64,000 nt of DNA, from NCBI RefSeq assembly GCF_025698545.1, contig NC_068567.1, forward strand, positions 58,843,371-58,907,370. The letters are read 5' to 3'. This document shows, piece by piece, positions 44,501 to 56,997 of the stretch. This DNA is from Gossypium raimondii (lineage: Eukaryota > Streptophyta > Magnoliopsida > Malvales > Malvaceae). How positions within the stretch are numbered: position 1 is the stretch's first letter; each line of letters opens with the position of its first letter. The position numbers and the translations under genes were made by a program. The notes beneath the pieces were generated by a model that was not told the origin of the DNA, did not search any database, and worked only from the letters and a program-made list of their open reading frames with translations.

Positions 44501-47043
44501 GAAGAGGAGGAAGAGAAAATAACCGCTACTATTTTATCTAAATGTTACTAAAAATGCTTTTAAAAGTTTAATTTCCTGTAATGTATAAAGGGCAAGGAAT
44601 CAAATCCTACCAAATGTGCAACACTCGCATCCCCTTAGTAGATGGTCTTGCGTGATACTCTTACCCTATTAATCCTACCTTAGGGTCTAGTTCCTTGTAG
44701 AGTTGAGAGACAAAACTTCGACTCAACCTGAAAACAACACCAACTTCCATCTAACTTCAAACGAACAACACTTTAAAAATTTATCCAAAAAAGAGAAGTT
44801 AATTTCCTTTTATGTTTAATTTATAAACATAATTGATACATTATTAACTCATAACGTGCATTTAAATTTACTTAAATATTACTTGTCTTTATCATTGGTT
44901 GCTGCATGGCAAACAAAATATTAGGTACCCGAATTTATCATACATAAACAAGTTCATCAAATGCACAATACACAAATTTGAAGCTAAAAAGGAAGCATTC
45001 AAATACAAATAATAATAAAGGAAAATTTATTTGAGAAAAAAAGTACTTATAATAAATTAATTGGTGGAAAAAAATAAATAAAAAACCTTTGCCCGTTACT
45101 TCTGATCATAAAAAGAAAAAGAAAATCATTTTCGTTTTCCTTTTTCCTAAAATGCCTACCTTATCTGCCTTTATTTTGGCAGATCAGCCACCGTCCACGT
45201 TTTGAACTACAAAGAAACTCATGTAAAAGTGGAAAAGTTGGACACCACCACAGCCAAGCAAATTGATATACAAGCCGACAATTTTAACATTGTTTCCACC
45301 CAATCATCTGCAAAAGATAAGTCAAAACACATGTTCAATTAAAGCTTCTTCAAACTTCAAACTTTTCTCCACGTCTTTCCTATATCAACTTGTTGATTTT
45401 TTTATAAATTCATTTTAATATACTTGTTGATTATTAGACTACAAAGAATTAGTCGTAAGGAAAGGTTTGTGGTAATTAAAAGCATAATACTCTTGTATTA
45501 AGAGGTAAATTATATTTTATCGTATTTGTTAAAAAATATGAAAAAATTAGTTCTTGCACGTTAAAGTTAAGAGCAAACTAGTTATTTTGTCATTCATATT
45601 TTTAATTTAAAACTGATCCATGTACATCAACATGAGTTACATGTAGCACATCATGTGTAACTGTGTGCCTATTTTATCAGTCATGTCAGTTTTTAACAAT
45701 AGAAATGACCAATTTACTTTTAATCTAATCTACATGGATTAATTACTCTTTTTTTTTTGAATAACGAGAGGAAAATACTTTCTGACTTTTAGGATAAAAA
45801 TTTTCACAATACTTTTACCAAGGATTTGACGTATTATTTAACAGTTAAATTAACAATTTTAATAATAAAAAAACTTAATTTATATCACTTCAATCATTTA
45901 AAGATGTAATTAAAATAATTTAAAGCTTAGAGATTATTTTAAAATAAAATGTTTGGTGTAACGAACTTTTACCCTTCAAATCACTCTAATTTGGGGATGA
46001 TAATGGGGCAGGAACTTAGGGATTGCAATGGGGCGAATTTTTGCCCACCTTGAAGCTTGACCAATTCATCATGACCTTGACTCTTAAGAAGAAAATCTCC
46101 TTCGAACTATGACATGAAATTTAATAGAATATTCGACTTCAATTTAATTCAATTATTTTATTTTTATTTTGAAGCAAATAAAATGATTTTTTTTTACTTT
46201 AGACTACTTAATATATTTATTTATTGAAAGCAAAAACTTAATATATATTAAAGGTATTTTTGTAAATATATTAGATCGAATGAATTTACCTCAAACTTAA
46301 TCCGACCCAATTATTTTTCTGTTTTCACCCAACTTGACCCCATGAAACCAATTTTTCAAAAAAAATCCAACCCTAATAAATCAGGTTAGATCGAAACCGT
46401 CAAATTCGGATTTTTTTTTTTTGCCATCGGTACTCTAATTACAACTCACCCGAAAACACAGGTCAAATAGAAATCTAACGGGGCGGGTTGACCCGAAAAC
46501 TGCGACTCATTTCGTCAAGTGGGTTGCTAAATTTCCGTGTTTGATAGCTGGCCGACAAGGTTTGACAGTTCATGGAAACCACCATCTTTGATTTTCAACA
46601 CCATCCTTATACGGTGTCGTTTTCGTAACCTAACCCCAATAAAGATGTACCTGTTCTTCAGTGATTACAGACTAATTTTCACTTTCCTCTCCAAAATCCC
46701 TTTCCATTTTTTTTCCAATCTCAGGAGCTGTAAAATTTATAACAATATTCATATCTCAGCAATTAAAAAAATTGCAACTGATTCTTAATTTATCGCCCAA
46801 TTGTAAGAAACAACTTTTCCAATTTATTTTTTATTATAAAGGGTCATCTTCATTTTTGTCTTGTTTCTATTGAAAGCTTTGTCCTTTGAATCCTACACCT
46901 TGAAATTGTTATTATTTGTATTTGAAGTTTCTGATAAGAAACTAGAATTTCATCTGCAGAACAAAAAAAAAAAAGTAACCTCTGGGGTTTTCTTTCTTTT
47001 TATTTTTATTTTTATTTTTTTGTGAATCGAGAATCGTTCAGCT
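44501..47043. other. Intergenic, AT-rich
   Basis: No supported gene. Contains generic dispersed-repeat-like sequence (around 45540-45960 and 46000-46530, the latter with CGGGTTGACCCG). The last few hundred bases are the presumed promoter and leader of the amino-acid transporter; a poly-A/poly-T rich stretch lies at 46960-47020. Confidence 0.35.
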
Positions 47044-48807
47044 ATGGTGTTTGAAAAGAAACCTATCGCCTCTTCATCTTCACAAAACTTGAAGTCTCCT
47101 TTACCCAGAGAAGACACGCCTCTTATCGGTAAGGGGAAGCCGTTATCATCGAAATCCAAGACCTTTGCCAATGTTTTTATAGCTATAGTTGGCGCTGGGG
47201 TTCTGGGTTTGCCATACGCCTTCAAGAGGACTGGATGGGTCATGGGTTTGCTCATGCTTTTCTCGGTCGCCGGCTTGACCACCTACTGTATGATGCTTTT
47301 GGTTCACACCCGCCGGAAACTCGAGTCTTTTGACAATGGTTTCGCCAAAGTTAATTCTTTTGGCGATCTGGGTTTCGCTGTTTGTGGTCACTTTGGCAGG
47401 TCTGTTGTTGTTTTCCTTACGTTTTTTTTTCATTTCCAGCTTCTTCTTCTTTTTTTTTGTTTATTTATTATTTTGGCTAAATTTTATTTTGTGATACGAA
47501 ACACGAAATTACCAATAAAAAAACAAAGCCCACTACTTAAAGCTTAAGTTCTTGTTGATATTTTTGGTTGTTATTTGATTATGTCGTTTCGTAGATAACT
47601 AGAGTTGCTTCTTATTATCCTTTGCTTGAGCTGGGGTTTGTATCGGGTCTCTTTGGAAATTGTTGCTAATTTGGCTAACCTTATGATTAAGAAACACAAA
47701 AGATGCTCATCAGTTTGGATTGGGTTACATGTTATGTCATATTCCTTTTTAAATTTCTTATTATTTTATAACATGATTGGTTTTTGGTTGAATCTATGCT
47801 GATTATTGTAGGCACTGTCTTATACTTGTTGATTTCATGCTTAATTTTTTGTTTCCTTTGACAGGTTTGTTGTGGATGTACTTATTATTCTGTCTCAAGC
47901 TGGATTCTGTGTTGGATATCTTATATTCATCGGTAACACTCTAGCCAATCTTTTCAATGGTGAAGTATCAATGGTTTCAGGCTTAAGTTTGGCGATTTCG
48001 GGTTTGTCAGCGAAGAGTTGGTATATTTGGGGATGTTTTCCATTTCAATTGGCGGTGAATTCAATTCCAACATTAACCCATTTAGCTCCATTGAGTATTT
48101 TCGCTGATATTGTGGATCTTGGGGCGATGGGAGCGGTGTTTGTTGAGGATGTGTCACTCATCATGAAGCAAAGCAACGAGATTATCGCTTTTGGGGGTCT
48201 CTCCGTGTTCTTCTACGGTATGGGCGTTGCTGTTTATGCGTTTGAAGGTATTGGTATGGTTTTTCCAATTGAATCTGAGATGAAGGAATCCAGGCACTTT
48301 GGCAAAATATTGGCACTGAGCATGGGATTGATTTCTTTAATGTATGGAGCATTTGGTGCACTTGGTTACTTTGCATTTGGTCCAGATACAAAAGACATCA
48401 TTACTGCGAATCTTGGTGCCGGCTGGATCAGCGCTATGGTTCAGATAGGTCTTTGCGTTAACTTATTTATTTCTTTCCCATTGATGATGAATCCCGTTTA
48501 TGAGATCGTAGAGAGGCGATTTGGAGGAGGGAGGTACTGTTTGTGGCTGAGATGGCTGCTGGTTTTGATTGTAAGCTTGGTCGCTTTGTTCGTCCCAAAT
48601 TTTGCTGATTTCTTGTCCTTGATCGGAAGCAGTGTGTGCTGTGGTTTGGGGTTTGTATTGCCTGCTTTATTCCATTTGTTGGTGTTCAAGGAAGAGTTGG
48701 GGTGGAAAGGATGGACTGTGGATGTCGGAATTGTGACCTTGGGCCTTGTTCTTGGAGTTTCAGGAACATGGTCTGCTCTTGTGGAGATGTTCTCCGTAAA
48801 GGTGTAG
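47044..48807 (+). CDS. AVT3: Vacuolar amino-acid transporter, AVT3 type (AAAP family)
   Basis: Predicted to export neutral amino acids from the vacuole. Two exons, 47044-47399 and 47865-48807, joined in a conserved Arg codon; 432 residues, the usual AVT3 size. A hydrophilic N terminus (about 40 residues with the PLPREDTPLIG segment) precedes TM1, which carries the family signature KTFANVFIAIVGAGVLGLPY. Further motifs: GFCVGYLIFIGNTLANLF, FFYGMGVAVYAFEGIGMVFP and ESEMKESRHFG in the middle, FGALGYFAFGPDTKDIITAN, and a C-terminal helix ending WSALVEMFSVKV. About 11 membrane segments are visible. The ATG follows a clear non-coding leader. The last 78 coding bases plus 18 bases past the stop are duplicated immediately downstream. 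Confidence 0.94.
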
Positions 48808-48917
48808 GGATACAGCGTCACAAATATCGTGACCTTGGGCTTTGTTCTTGGTGTTTTAGGAACTTGGTCTGCTCTCATGGAGATTTTTATCTGTGAAAGC
48901 GTATTGGTACAGTGTTG
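48730..48917 (+). repeat. 96-bp tandem duplication of the AVT3 3' end
   Basis: Units start at 48730 and 48826 (ATTGTGACCTTGGGC versus ATCGTGACCTTGGGC). The first contains the last 25 codons and stop. The second lies after the stop, keeps the frame (96 = 32 codons) and could still be read as VTLGFVLGVLGTWSAL, but is not part of the protein. Confidence 0.92.
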
Positions 48918-50756
48918 AAATGAAGGTTAAGTTTCTGAACTGCTTCATGATATACTGTCTACTTGTTTTCTTGATCGTATTTGTAAAAATCGATATTTTA
49001 TATTTAGATTGAAAAAGGCGTGATATCCTCGACACAAGTATGAGTCGTTGATAGTCTAGTGTGGAACATTTGTTTGGCTATATTGTCTATGATATTACAT
49101 CTATCTGCAATGCAAGTTGTTTCCAAGATTTGATTGATTGCTTAAACTTCAAATTTTACTTCTAACTCACTTTTTTTTTATATACTTGAATCCAAGTAAG
49201 ATGCTACGTCGATTCTCCGGATGATCATTTCCTAATGGTGCAATTGTTAGGGTTGAACCGATACAAACATTAGCTTCCCCCTTAAGAGTGCTTCATTTAT
49301 GCTTGATAATTACAGTGACTCTGGTCTTGGGCTTTGATGAAGTGCATAAGGAAACATTGGCACATCTCATAGGTCTGAGACATAAAGCAAATGCAGCCAT
49401 CATAGCCTGTAAGTTTTGAAAAATCATATCCTCGTACTCATGTATGTCGGACATGGATTATGCCGTATTGAAAAAGCGGCCAAGGTCGAGGCAAGCTTAA
49501 AGCAGATGGATCCACAGCCACACATAGTAGGGGTGGTACAAGGAAAAGTTTTAAGGGTTTCATTATGCTTGGTTAGCCCTTGTCCTTCGTTAGTCCTTTT
49601 GCTGATTTTGGTTGAAACATTTCTCAAATTTAGCTTAGTAGGTTCCTGAACTTGTATTCTATCAACCAGGTAACATCGTTAGTTGTATTGATGTGGCAAT
49701 ACTAGTCAATCCGGTAATGTCATGTGGCAACCCCTCAATGTGTCACCATGTGGCACTACCAGATTGGCTAGAAATGTCACATCAGCATAAATTAAAGGTG
49801 TTAGTATGGAGAGACCAACCTGGTTGATGGGATACAAGTTGAAGGACCAAGTAAGTCCAAAAATTTTAAGGATCAACTGTGTAAAAATGAATAAATTTGG
49901 GGACTAAATTGAAACAATGTTTTGATAAATTTATAAGTATGATACCAGAAGGTTGGATTCAATCATATAAAATATGTTTTCTAATTGGAAAAAGAAAACA
50001 TACACCACAACTTATTTCGTTGATTAAATTTTTTTTCATTTATTTATTTGCCCAAAAAGTCGTACTAAACAAAAAAAATGAATGATTTTGTAACAAATTT
50101 GAAAAAAAAAAGGTTTTGATGATTAAAAATGGACAAGTTGCATCAACAGTTTTTTCATGTGTTATTGAAGATGGGACCTAATTAATTAAATAAATAAAAA
50201 TAAAGGAGACTTTCTTTGTCTACTAATTAAAAAAGGGATGGAAATGATAATTAGGTGAGTTGATCCCATCAAAACTTCAGACCCTTCATCCTTTTGCCAT
50301 CCTTGTCATCTTCTTCAATCACAACTATTTCATCTTTTGGATTTTTTTTATTTATTGTATTGGAAAGCTATAGGAGTTTCCGATTAAGTCCAAAATTGAA
50401 TTGGGTCGAATTTAATTTACCATTAAAACATACATTTTCCAATTTTACCATTTTATGTCAATATTTAATTTTAAAAAATCAAAATAATATTTAATTTTAT
50501 ATCAATTTTAAAAACATTACATAATTATTCTCAGTATTCAGCAAGTATATTATTATATAGATGATAATGAATTTATACGATTATTTTAAATTGTATTTGT
50601 TTGTCATTTGTGTTATTACCTAAATTTGAGTACGAATTAGACAACATTGTCCTTCAAATATTTGATTCCACTAATGTTTGAACTGGATAAGTTAACTCTG
50701 TTTTACAAAAAATTATATTTTAAAATGTATTTCGATAATTATTTTAAATGTGGATA
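48918..50756. other. Intergenic with dispersed-repeat-like sequence
   Basis: 3' flank of the AVT3-type gene. About 49640-49910 has the GGACTAAATTGAAA-type motifs of common plant dispersed repeats. No supported gene. Confidence 0.35.
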
Positions 50757-51222
50757 TTCAAATTAGGGGTGAGTACTCGATTGAGTCGAGTCGAGTTGAC
50801 GAATCTTATTTGAGCAACCGAACTCAATTTGAATTTTTTTGAATCGAATCGAATCGAGTAAAAAAAATTCGAGTCAAGTCGAATCGAGTTAATGAATCCT
50901 GTTATTTATACTCAATGTTGCATTTGCATGGATCGATTATTTAACTAGTAGACGAAGTACAAGATTATTTAACTACATAAACAATATAATGATTTTACCT
51001 TTTAACTTAATGTGTAAACATTTATCAAAACGACGGAGTTTTACCTTTTCTTATTCAGATTTTCGGATAACTCGAATTGTGTAATTCATATTCAAATTAA
51101 ACTAAAAATTTTCATTTTTATTCGAGTTGATTCAAATAACTTGATTAACTTAAATGAATCAAAATTTAGATTTTTTAATCATGTTTTTGAATCGAATCAA
51201 TTTTGTTCACTCTTAATTCGAA
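50757..51222 (+). mobile_element. MITE-like element
   Basis: About 466 bp with related inverted ends (AATTAGGGGTGAGTACTCGATT on the left against the complement of AATCAATTTTGTTCACTCTTAATT on the right) and internal TCGAGTCGAGT/GAATCGAATCGA runs. No ORF. The internal motif style is that of a repeat common in plant intergenic DNA; family not assigned. Confidence 0.5.
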
Positions 51223-53807
51223 TAAAACAGGTACTCAATCTTAACTTTTAAGTATATATTTAGGTTTTACCTTTTAAGGAATTTATATATTCAAAATTTC
51301 AATGATTGCACGATGTGGGTTTTAATACGTTAAAGTGTATTATCTTCCTTTTTTATGGATTAAGGAGGAGGTATAAGTAATTCTAGATATTATGTTAAAA
51401 AGAATAAATATAATCAATATTTATAATAAAATTACTAAAAAATAAAAATTCAGTGCGTCAAAAACTGTTTAAAGATATTTTGATCTCAAACAGATTTGTT
51501 TGACAAATTCTGACATTCGTTTGTTATTACACTCCGACATTGTTGAAATATTGTTATTCGTAATTACTTTATCTACATTAGATTTATCAAAAGTAAAAAC
51601 TTAATCTCAAGTCAATTATTGGTTTTTTTTTGTTTGGGCCAAACATAATTTAATGTGTCATGTTATGGTTTAATTATATAAAAAACAATTTGAAATTAAT
51701 ACATAATTTTCCAATATTTATATAAAAATGGTTGATACAATAATTATCCGACTACACCAATAATAAGTTAGTCATTCAATTTAGCAATTGGTCTCACATT
51801 AGGGATTAAACTCCTTTTTTTCCAAGTTAGTTCTTGATATTTCCTTAAAAAAGTTGTACAAAAAAAAGTTCAGCCCTCAATGTGATAATAATTGTCAAGT
51901 TCAGGGACTAATTTTGACCAAAAAGTTCAGGGTCTAATGTAGGAGCGATTGTCAAATATATGTCCCAAATAGCGCAAGAACCCTTTCATTTAGATAGAAT
52001 TTAAAATGGCATAACGTCAAATTTAACCCTCAATGAATGCACTTTTTGTCAATTTGACTCTCATCCTTTTTTTAGCTAAATCTGATCATTAATCTTTCAA
52101 AAAGAGTCTAATTACTTTTTTTAATGGAATACTGACTAAAATATTAATTTTTTAACAACGCTGGCATGACAGTCCACGTACACTTCATTCTGACGTGACA
52201 AAATGAATTTTAATTTTCTACCTTTATCATTTCAATAAAAAAATATTTAATTATTACCTAAATTTTATAAATATATTTGTTAAATAAAATTTCATCCACG
52301 ACGTGCGATAGTCTCATGTATATAACTAAATTTTTATTTATATTTAAATATTTATAAAATAAATTTCAAAATTATGAAATAAGTGTTTTAACACAATATA
52401 AATATATAAATTATTATATCTTTAGAAAATTGTTATGTCTTTTTCTAATATTTATTCTTCTAATATGTCAATTCTCTGATTTTGCAATGTACCAAAAATT
52501 TTCCTTAACTGTATATAAAAATTTAAAATTTTTCACTATTTTAAATATAGTATTTTTATTTTTATATCATAAAAGTTAATATTATTTATAAATTATATAA
52601 AATAAAACTTGAATAATCCGAAAATTTTAACTTGTATTTAAAAAATTGTCTTATCACACCTTAATTTTAATTGGTTTTCAATTTTCTTTCTGGTTTTCGT
52701 TGGTGACTTGTAGACCACCCAATTAAGATTCTAGGTCATAGCTGGGGTAGGGGCCTTCCCCTTGGCTGAATGAGAATATAGTCATTGATTTAATGGAATA
52801 ATTAGTATTTTTAGACCCTTTGAAAAAACCAATAATTTAATTTAAGCATTTTTAATACAAAATTTTTAATTTGATCCCTCCAAATTTTATAATTTCATCT
52901 TAGATCCCCAAACAAAATTCCTAACTTCACCCGGCCAGCAATTGCACAGCTTGGATTCTAAAAGTATCCAATTTTGTTGTGGACACACATTGAGGATGTT
53001 TTGTTTAAAAGCTATAATGTCTGTTCCTTAAATATATAAACCTACCTATTCAATTCAAACTTCATTTAAATGAAGAAGAAGGACAACAAGCTAATTGACC
53101 CACTTATTCAAAATTTTATGCTGCTATGTGAAATGCTATTTAATCAGAATTTTAGTTCGATTGACATAGGTATTGTTATTAATACAGAAGTATGTGGATT
53201 CGAGTGCACTAATTTATTTATGGATTGTGGAGGGGCTATGGGTAGTTCTAAGCATTATGTAAAAAAATAGATATGATCAGAACTTATAACGAGATTATTC
53301 AAATATATATATAATTTCCTTACATCCTAACTTAATCCGTGTATATGTTTTTTCTTACGAATCCATACCAATCTTCGGGTCAATAAGTCCAATACCTTTC
53401 TCTAGATTAATAATCAACTAGTTCGGTTCAAACAATCATGACTATAAGTATCAAGTTGGTATAGTACTAACGAAGTAAGAATTAGTACAATCTAGACTAA
53501 ATCCTAAGGATAATGTCTTAAATTAAGCAGGTAACCAAACTAAAAGACGAGAAAAACAAAAGGGGATAGAGATGGGCCTAGGTCTTTTTTTTTTTCTTAA
53601 AAGAAAGGGCCTAATTATGATGGTTCCAAATTGAAATTGTAAACCCCCCCTTTTCACTTGACCAAAAAAAAAGTGGATTCCCATTTCTCCACAAAAAAAC
53701 ACGAGAGGGGTTATGTCTCAACTATAGAAAGAGAAAGTGAAAAAAAGGGTCCCATGTGCTTTTGCCCACACTTCTGCATTCGCAGTTGTCTCCAGCCCAT
53801 TTCCCTC
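51223..53807. other. Intergenic upstream of the EXORDIUM-like gene
   Basis: AT-rich, no supported gene. A 66-codon ORF at 53070-53270 has no recognisable motif. The end of the segment is the presumed promoter of the EXORDIUM-like gene. Confidence 0.35.
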
Positions 53808-53817
53808 CTATTTATAC
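53808..53817 (+). promoter_or_regulatory. TATA box of the EXORDIUM-like gene
   Basis: CTATTTATAC in a C/T-rich surround, ~40 bases before the ATG at 53856. It argues against a start at the upstream in-frame ATG (53658), which would lie before the TATA box, and implies a very short leader. Confidence 0.6.
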
Positions 53818-53855
53818 CCCCCTCTAATTCTACCACCACCGTCACCGATCACGAA

Positions 53856-54920
53856 ATGCCTCTACATCATTTCATATTTTCCTTCCTAACACTCGCATTC
53901 TGCGCCACTTCTTCAGTGGCTGCCGCCGCCGCCGCCGCCGCCGCTTCAAAGGAGCAAACTTTAAACACCCAAGATGCTGAATTCTTTAACCCAAAGCTTC
54001 CCCCACGAACCCTTTCATCCTCCAAAAGGTTCGAAGGCTCGTCGAATCTTGTCGACCTTCGTTACCATATGGGTCCGGTCCTTTCTTCTTCGCCGATAAA
54101 CATTTACCTCATTTGGTACGGTCGTTGGTCCCTTTCCCAAAAACTCCTCATCAAAGACTTTATCACCTCTATATCCCCTTCCGCCACTCCTTCGCCGTCC
54201 CCTTCCGTTTCCGAGTGGTGGAAAACCGTTTCTCTTTACACCGACCAGACCGGAGCCAACGTTTCCCGGACTCTCGTCGTAGCTAAAGAACACTCCGATG
54301 CACGTTACTCCCACGGATATCATCTCACGCGCCTTTCTGTTCAACAAGTCATCGCCACTGCCGTCAAAGCTGCCCCGTTCCCCGTCGACCACCGCAACGG
54401 AATCTACTTAATCCTCACCTCCCACGACGTTACCGTTCAAGACTTCTGTCGTGCAGTTTGCGGGTTCCATTACTTCACGTTCCCATCCATGGTGGGTTAC
54501 ACTATGCCCTACGCTTGGATCGGGAACTCCGGGAAACAATGCCCCGAGGTTTGCGCTTACCCTTTCGCCGTCCCTGGCTACATGGGCGGCGGTGGTCCGG
54601 GGGCGTTGCTACCGCCGAACGGAGACGTCGGATTGGACGGGATGATCAGTGTGATAGCCCACGAGTTGGCCGAACTGACGACGAATCCGCTGGTGAACGC
54701 GTGGTATGCAGGGGAGGACCCCACTGCACCGACTGAGATAGGGGATCTATGTGAAGGGTTGTACGGTACCGGCGGCGGTGGAGGGTATATCGGTCAAGTA
54801 ATTAGAGATAGGAAAGGGAGGACATATAACATGAATGGCAATAAAGGAAGGAAATTTCTGGTGCAGTGGATATGGAGCCCCGCAGTGAAAGCTTGTGCTG
54901 GTCCAAATGCTTTGGACTAA
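53856..54920 (+). CDS. EXORDIUM-like secreted protein (phosphate-induced protein 1 family)
   Basis: Intronless, 354 residues, close in size to EXL proteins of Arabidopsis, which act in the apoplast in growth and carbon-starvation or brassinosteroid responses. The N terminus has a signal peptide, [18 protein letters not shown], followed by a run of Ala encoded by repeated GCC. The conserved domain spans about residues 65-350: [66 protein letters not shown], then [20 protein letters not shown] and [11 protein letters not shown], ending [18 protein letters not shown]. Cysteines are conserved. The start at 53856 gives a clean signal peptide; the longer ORF from 53658 would add 66 residues that look like leader DNA. 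Highest similarity is expected to EXL3, which is inference. Confidence 0.93.
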   Translation: MPLHHFIFSFLTLAFCATSSVAAAAAAAAASKEQTLNTQDAEFFNPKLPPRTLSSSKRFEGSSNLVDLRYHMGPVLSSSPINIYLIWYGRWSLSQKLLIKDFITSISPSATPSPSPSVSEWWKTVSLYTDQTGANVSRTLVVAKEHSDARYSHGYHLTRLSVQQVIATAVKAAPFPVDHRNGIYLILTSHDVTVQDFCRAVCGFHYFTFPSMVGYTMPYAWIGNSGKQCPEVCAYPFAVPGYMGGGGPGALLPPNGDVGLDGMISVIAHELAELTTNPLVNAWYAGEDPTAPTEIGDLCEGLYGTGGGGGYIGQVIRDRKGRTYNMNGNKGRKFLVQWIWSPAVKACAGPNALD

Positions 54921-56544
54921 TTTTTAATTTTTTTATTTTTTGAAATCAGATTCTTTTCTTTGGAATCTTGATTATTTTTATTTAAATTTTTATGGCCTAT
55001 TTAGGGGAACATAGTTATGTATAAGTAGATTTTCCTTTTTTCTTTTTATAATATTTATTATCTTCAATATCCAAGATATCTTTTACCTCTTTGTTTTCTT
55101 TCAGGTGTTTGAAATTCAATTGAGTCATATTGGCTCCCAGGTTCGTGTGTTCATTCTGTGTGGGAAGGTCTAATTTGTGTGATTTTTGAAATTTGTTCTT
55201 TTTCTCTGTTTTTTAATAGAAATATGAATTCAAAAAATTAAGATAAAAACGCGTAAAAAACGAAATTAAAATATGTTACTTTCGTGTATCACATATTATT
55301 TTTTAATTAAGTCAAAACAGACCTCAAACTAATGTTGTTGTTTTTTTCAACATAGAAACATCATTGGTGATGGAAATGTTAGGTAAAGTAGTGCAAAACA
55401 GTGCATAGTTTGAGCTTTACAGTATATATGATTTTCATATCTTCTTTGCTTTTAAATTATACTTCCAAAAAACACTTTTCATTCAGCGGTTCATAATTAA
55501 TTATCATGCCATGGGCTGTACCTTACCCTACATAGTGGACCATTTGTATGCAGAATATTACTACTTGGGTAAATTCCATCCAATAAAAGTTTATGTTTTT
55601 CTCATTCAATTTTAATAAAATTATAAAATAGTCACTTAAAATCGTTATTAGATGACTTTATTTTTGGCACCAATTGCATCAATTAAAAGCTTTCTTTTTC
55701 ATTCTTTTTTGCGAACCAAACTCTCTTTTTCAATCTCCGACACTAATAATCAAATTAACTTAGACTTAAAGTATGTTCTTATACTCCCCGATGAATATTG
55801 ATCCATCATATTAATTATCATTTAAAGCTCACTAACCAGACTGATAATTTCATTCTTCATTGACTTAAGTTTGGAAGTAAATTCTAAAAGTACAGATGTT
55901 GATATGCATTATTTGTGAGAAATGGGGTCATATTGTCCCTAATGATGCCCCTCCATTTCCATGTCTGATTTTCTTAATATATTATTACATCTTTTTCAAA
56001 GTCAAAAAGTGGGCATAGTTAGATATATAGTTGATGAAAAAGGACAAAACTAATGCATGGATTTCCCTTTTTTTTATTATTGTTAAGATATTAAAGTTTA
56101 TTGTTTTAAGATACTTTGATTTGAGATGAAATATCGTATTATGTTCCTCTGCATGTTATAAACAAATAAAGAAATTAGAGAGGAAACAAAAAGAGAAGAG
56201 AGAAGATGAACTAAAGCACAAAGTGTTTCCCACAAATAGCTAAATCCCCCTTCCATCATCATGCTGCTCACGATGTTTGTTTTGCTTTATTTGTTTTTTT
56301 TCTTTCTTTCTTACTATTATATTACCTTTTTTTTTCCTGTAAGATAAATAAATGTGTCTAATTGAATGATGTTATGGTGTATAATTTTTATTGAAATTTA
56401 TTTTTAAAATTTGAGTTTGATTTAATGTTTAATTTGAATTTCAGGTGGATATAATGAAAGCTAATTGCTAATATTATTAGGTTTGAATTTTTTTTATTTT
56501 GTTAATAGAATAAATTTAGTGTTAATTGTAAATATGTTTAATTT
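54921..56544. other. Intergenic, 3' flank of the EXORDIUM-like gene and left flank of the MULE
   Basis: AT-rich, no supported gene. Ends with the left 9-bp target-site copy GTTTAATTT (56536-56544). Confidence 0.4.
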
Positions 56545-56793
56545 GACCATTTTACCATTAAAGGCCCATTTCTAACTTTATTTATGAAAATAGGCTAATT
56601 TTTTAATTATCTATCGGAAAGGGCCGATTTTAGTAAAACGTATCCCCGTAGGAGCGTTTTTGGGGAAAATTTCAGTAAAGCGTGTCCTTGGGAGAGCGAT
56701 TTTGCCATGTCAGCACAAAATGCGCCTACGTGGACGTGTTTTGTTGACGTGGCAAAATCGCACCCCCATGGACGCGTTTTAGCCCGTGTTTTT
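56545..56793 (+). repeat. Left terminal inverted repeat of the MULE
   Basis: About 249 bp matching the reverse complement of 63089-63337. It contains repeated GTCCACGTGG/GCGTTTT-like motifs and the segment GTCAGCACAAAATGCGCC. Small indels and substitutions separate the two ends. Confidence 0.92.
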
Positions 56794-56997
56794 TTCCCCA
56801 ACGGCTATTTGATTTTTTGACCGTTGGGGGTCCAACGGTAAGAAAAACCCTATAAAACCCCCTCTCCTATTTTTTCACACATTATTTCTTCAAATTTCTC
56901 AAAGCTCTCTTTAATTTTGGCAAAAAAGCTCTCTTTAATTTTTTTTTTCTGAATTAGTATTTTTTTATAATTTCAAAAATATTTGATTGTGTTAACA

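Noticed and set aside
53658-53855. 66-residue N-terminal extension of the EXORDIUM-like protein
   Set aside because: It starts before the TATA box and would bury the signal peptide; the ATG at 53856 fits the family.
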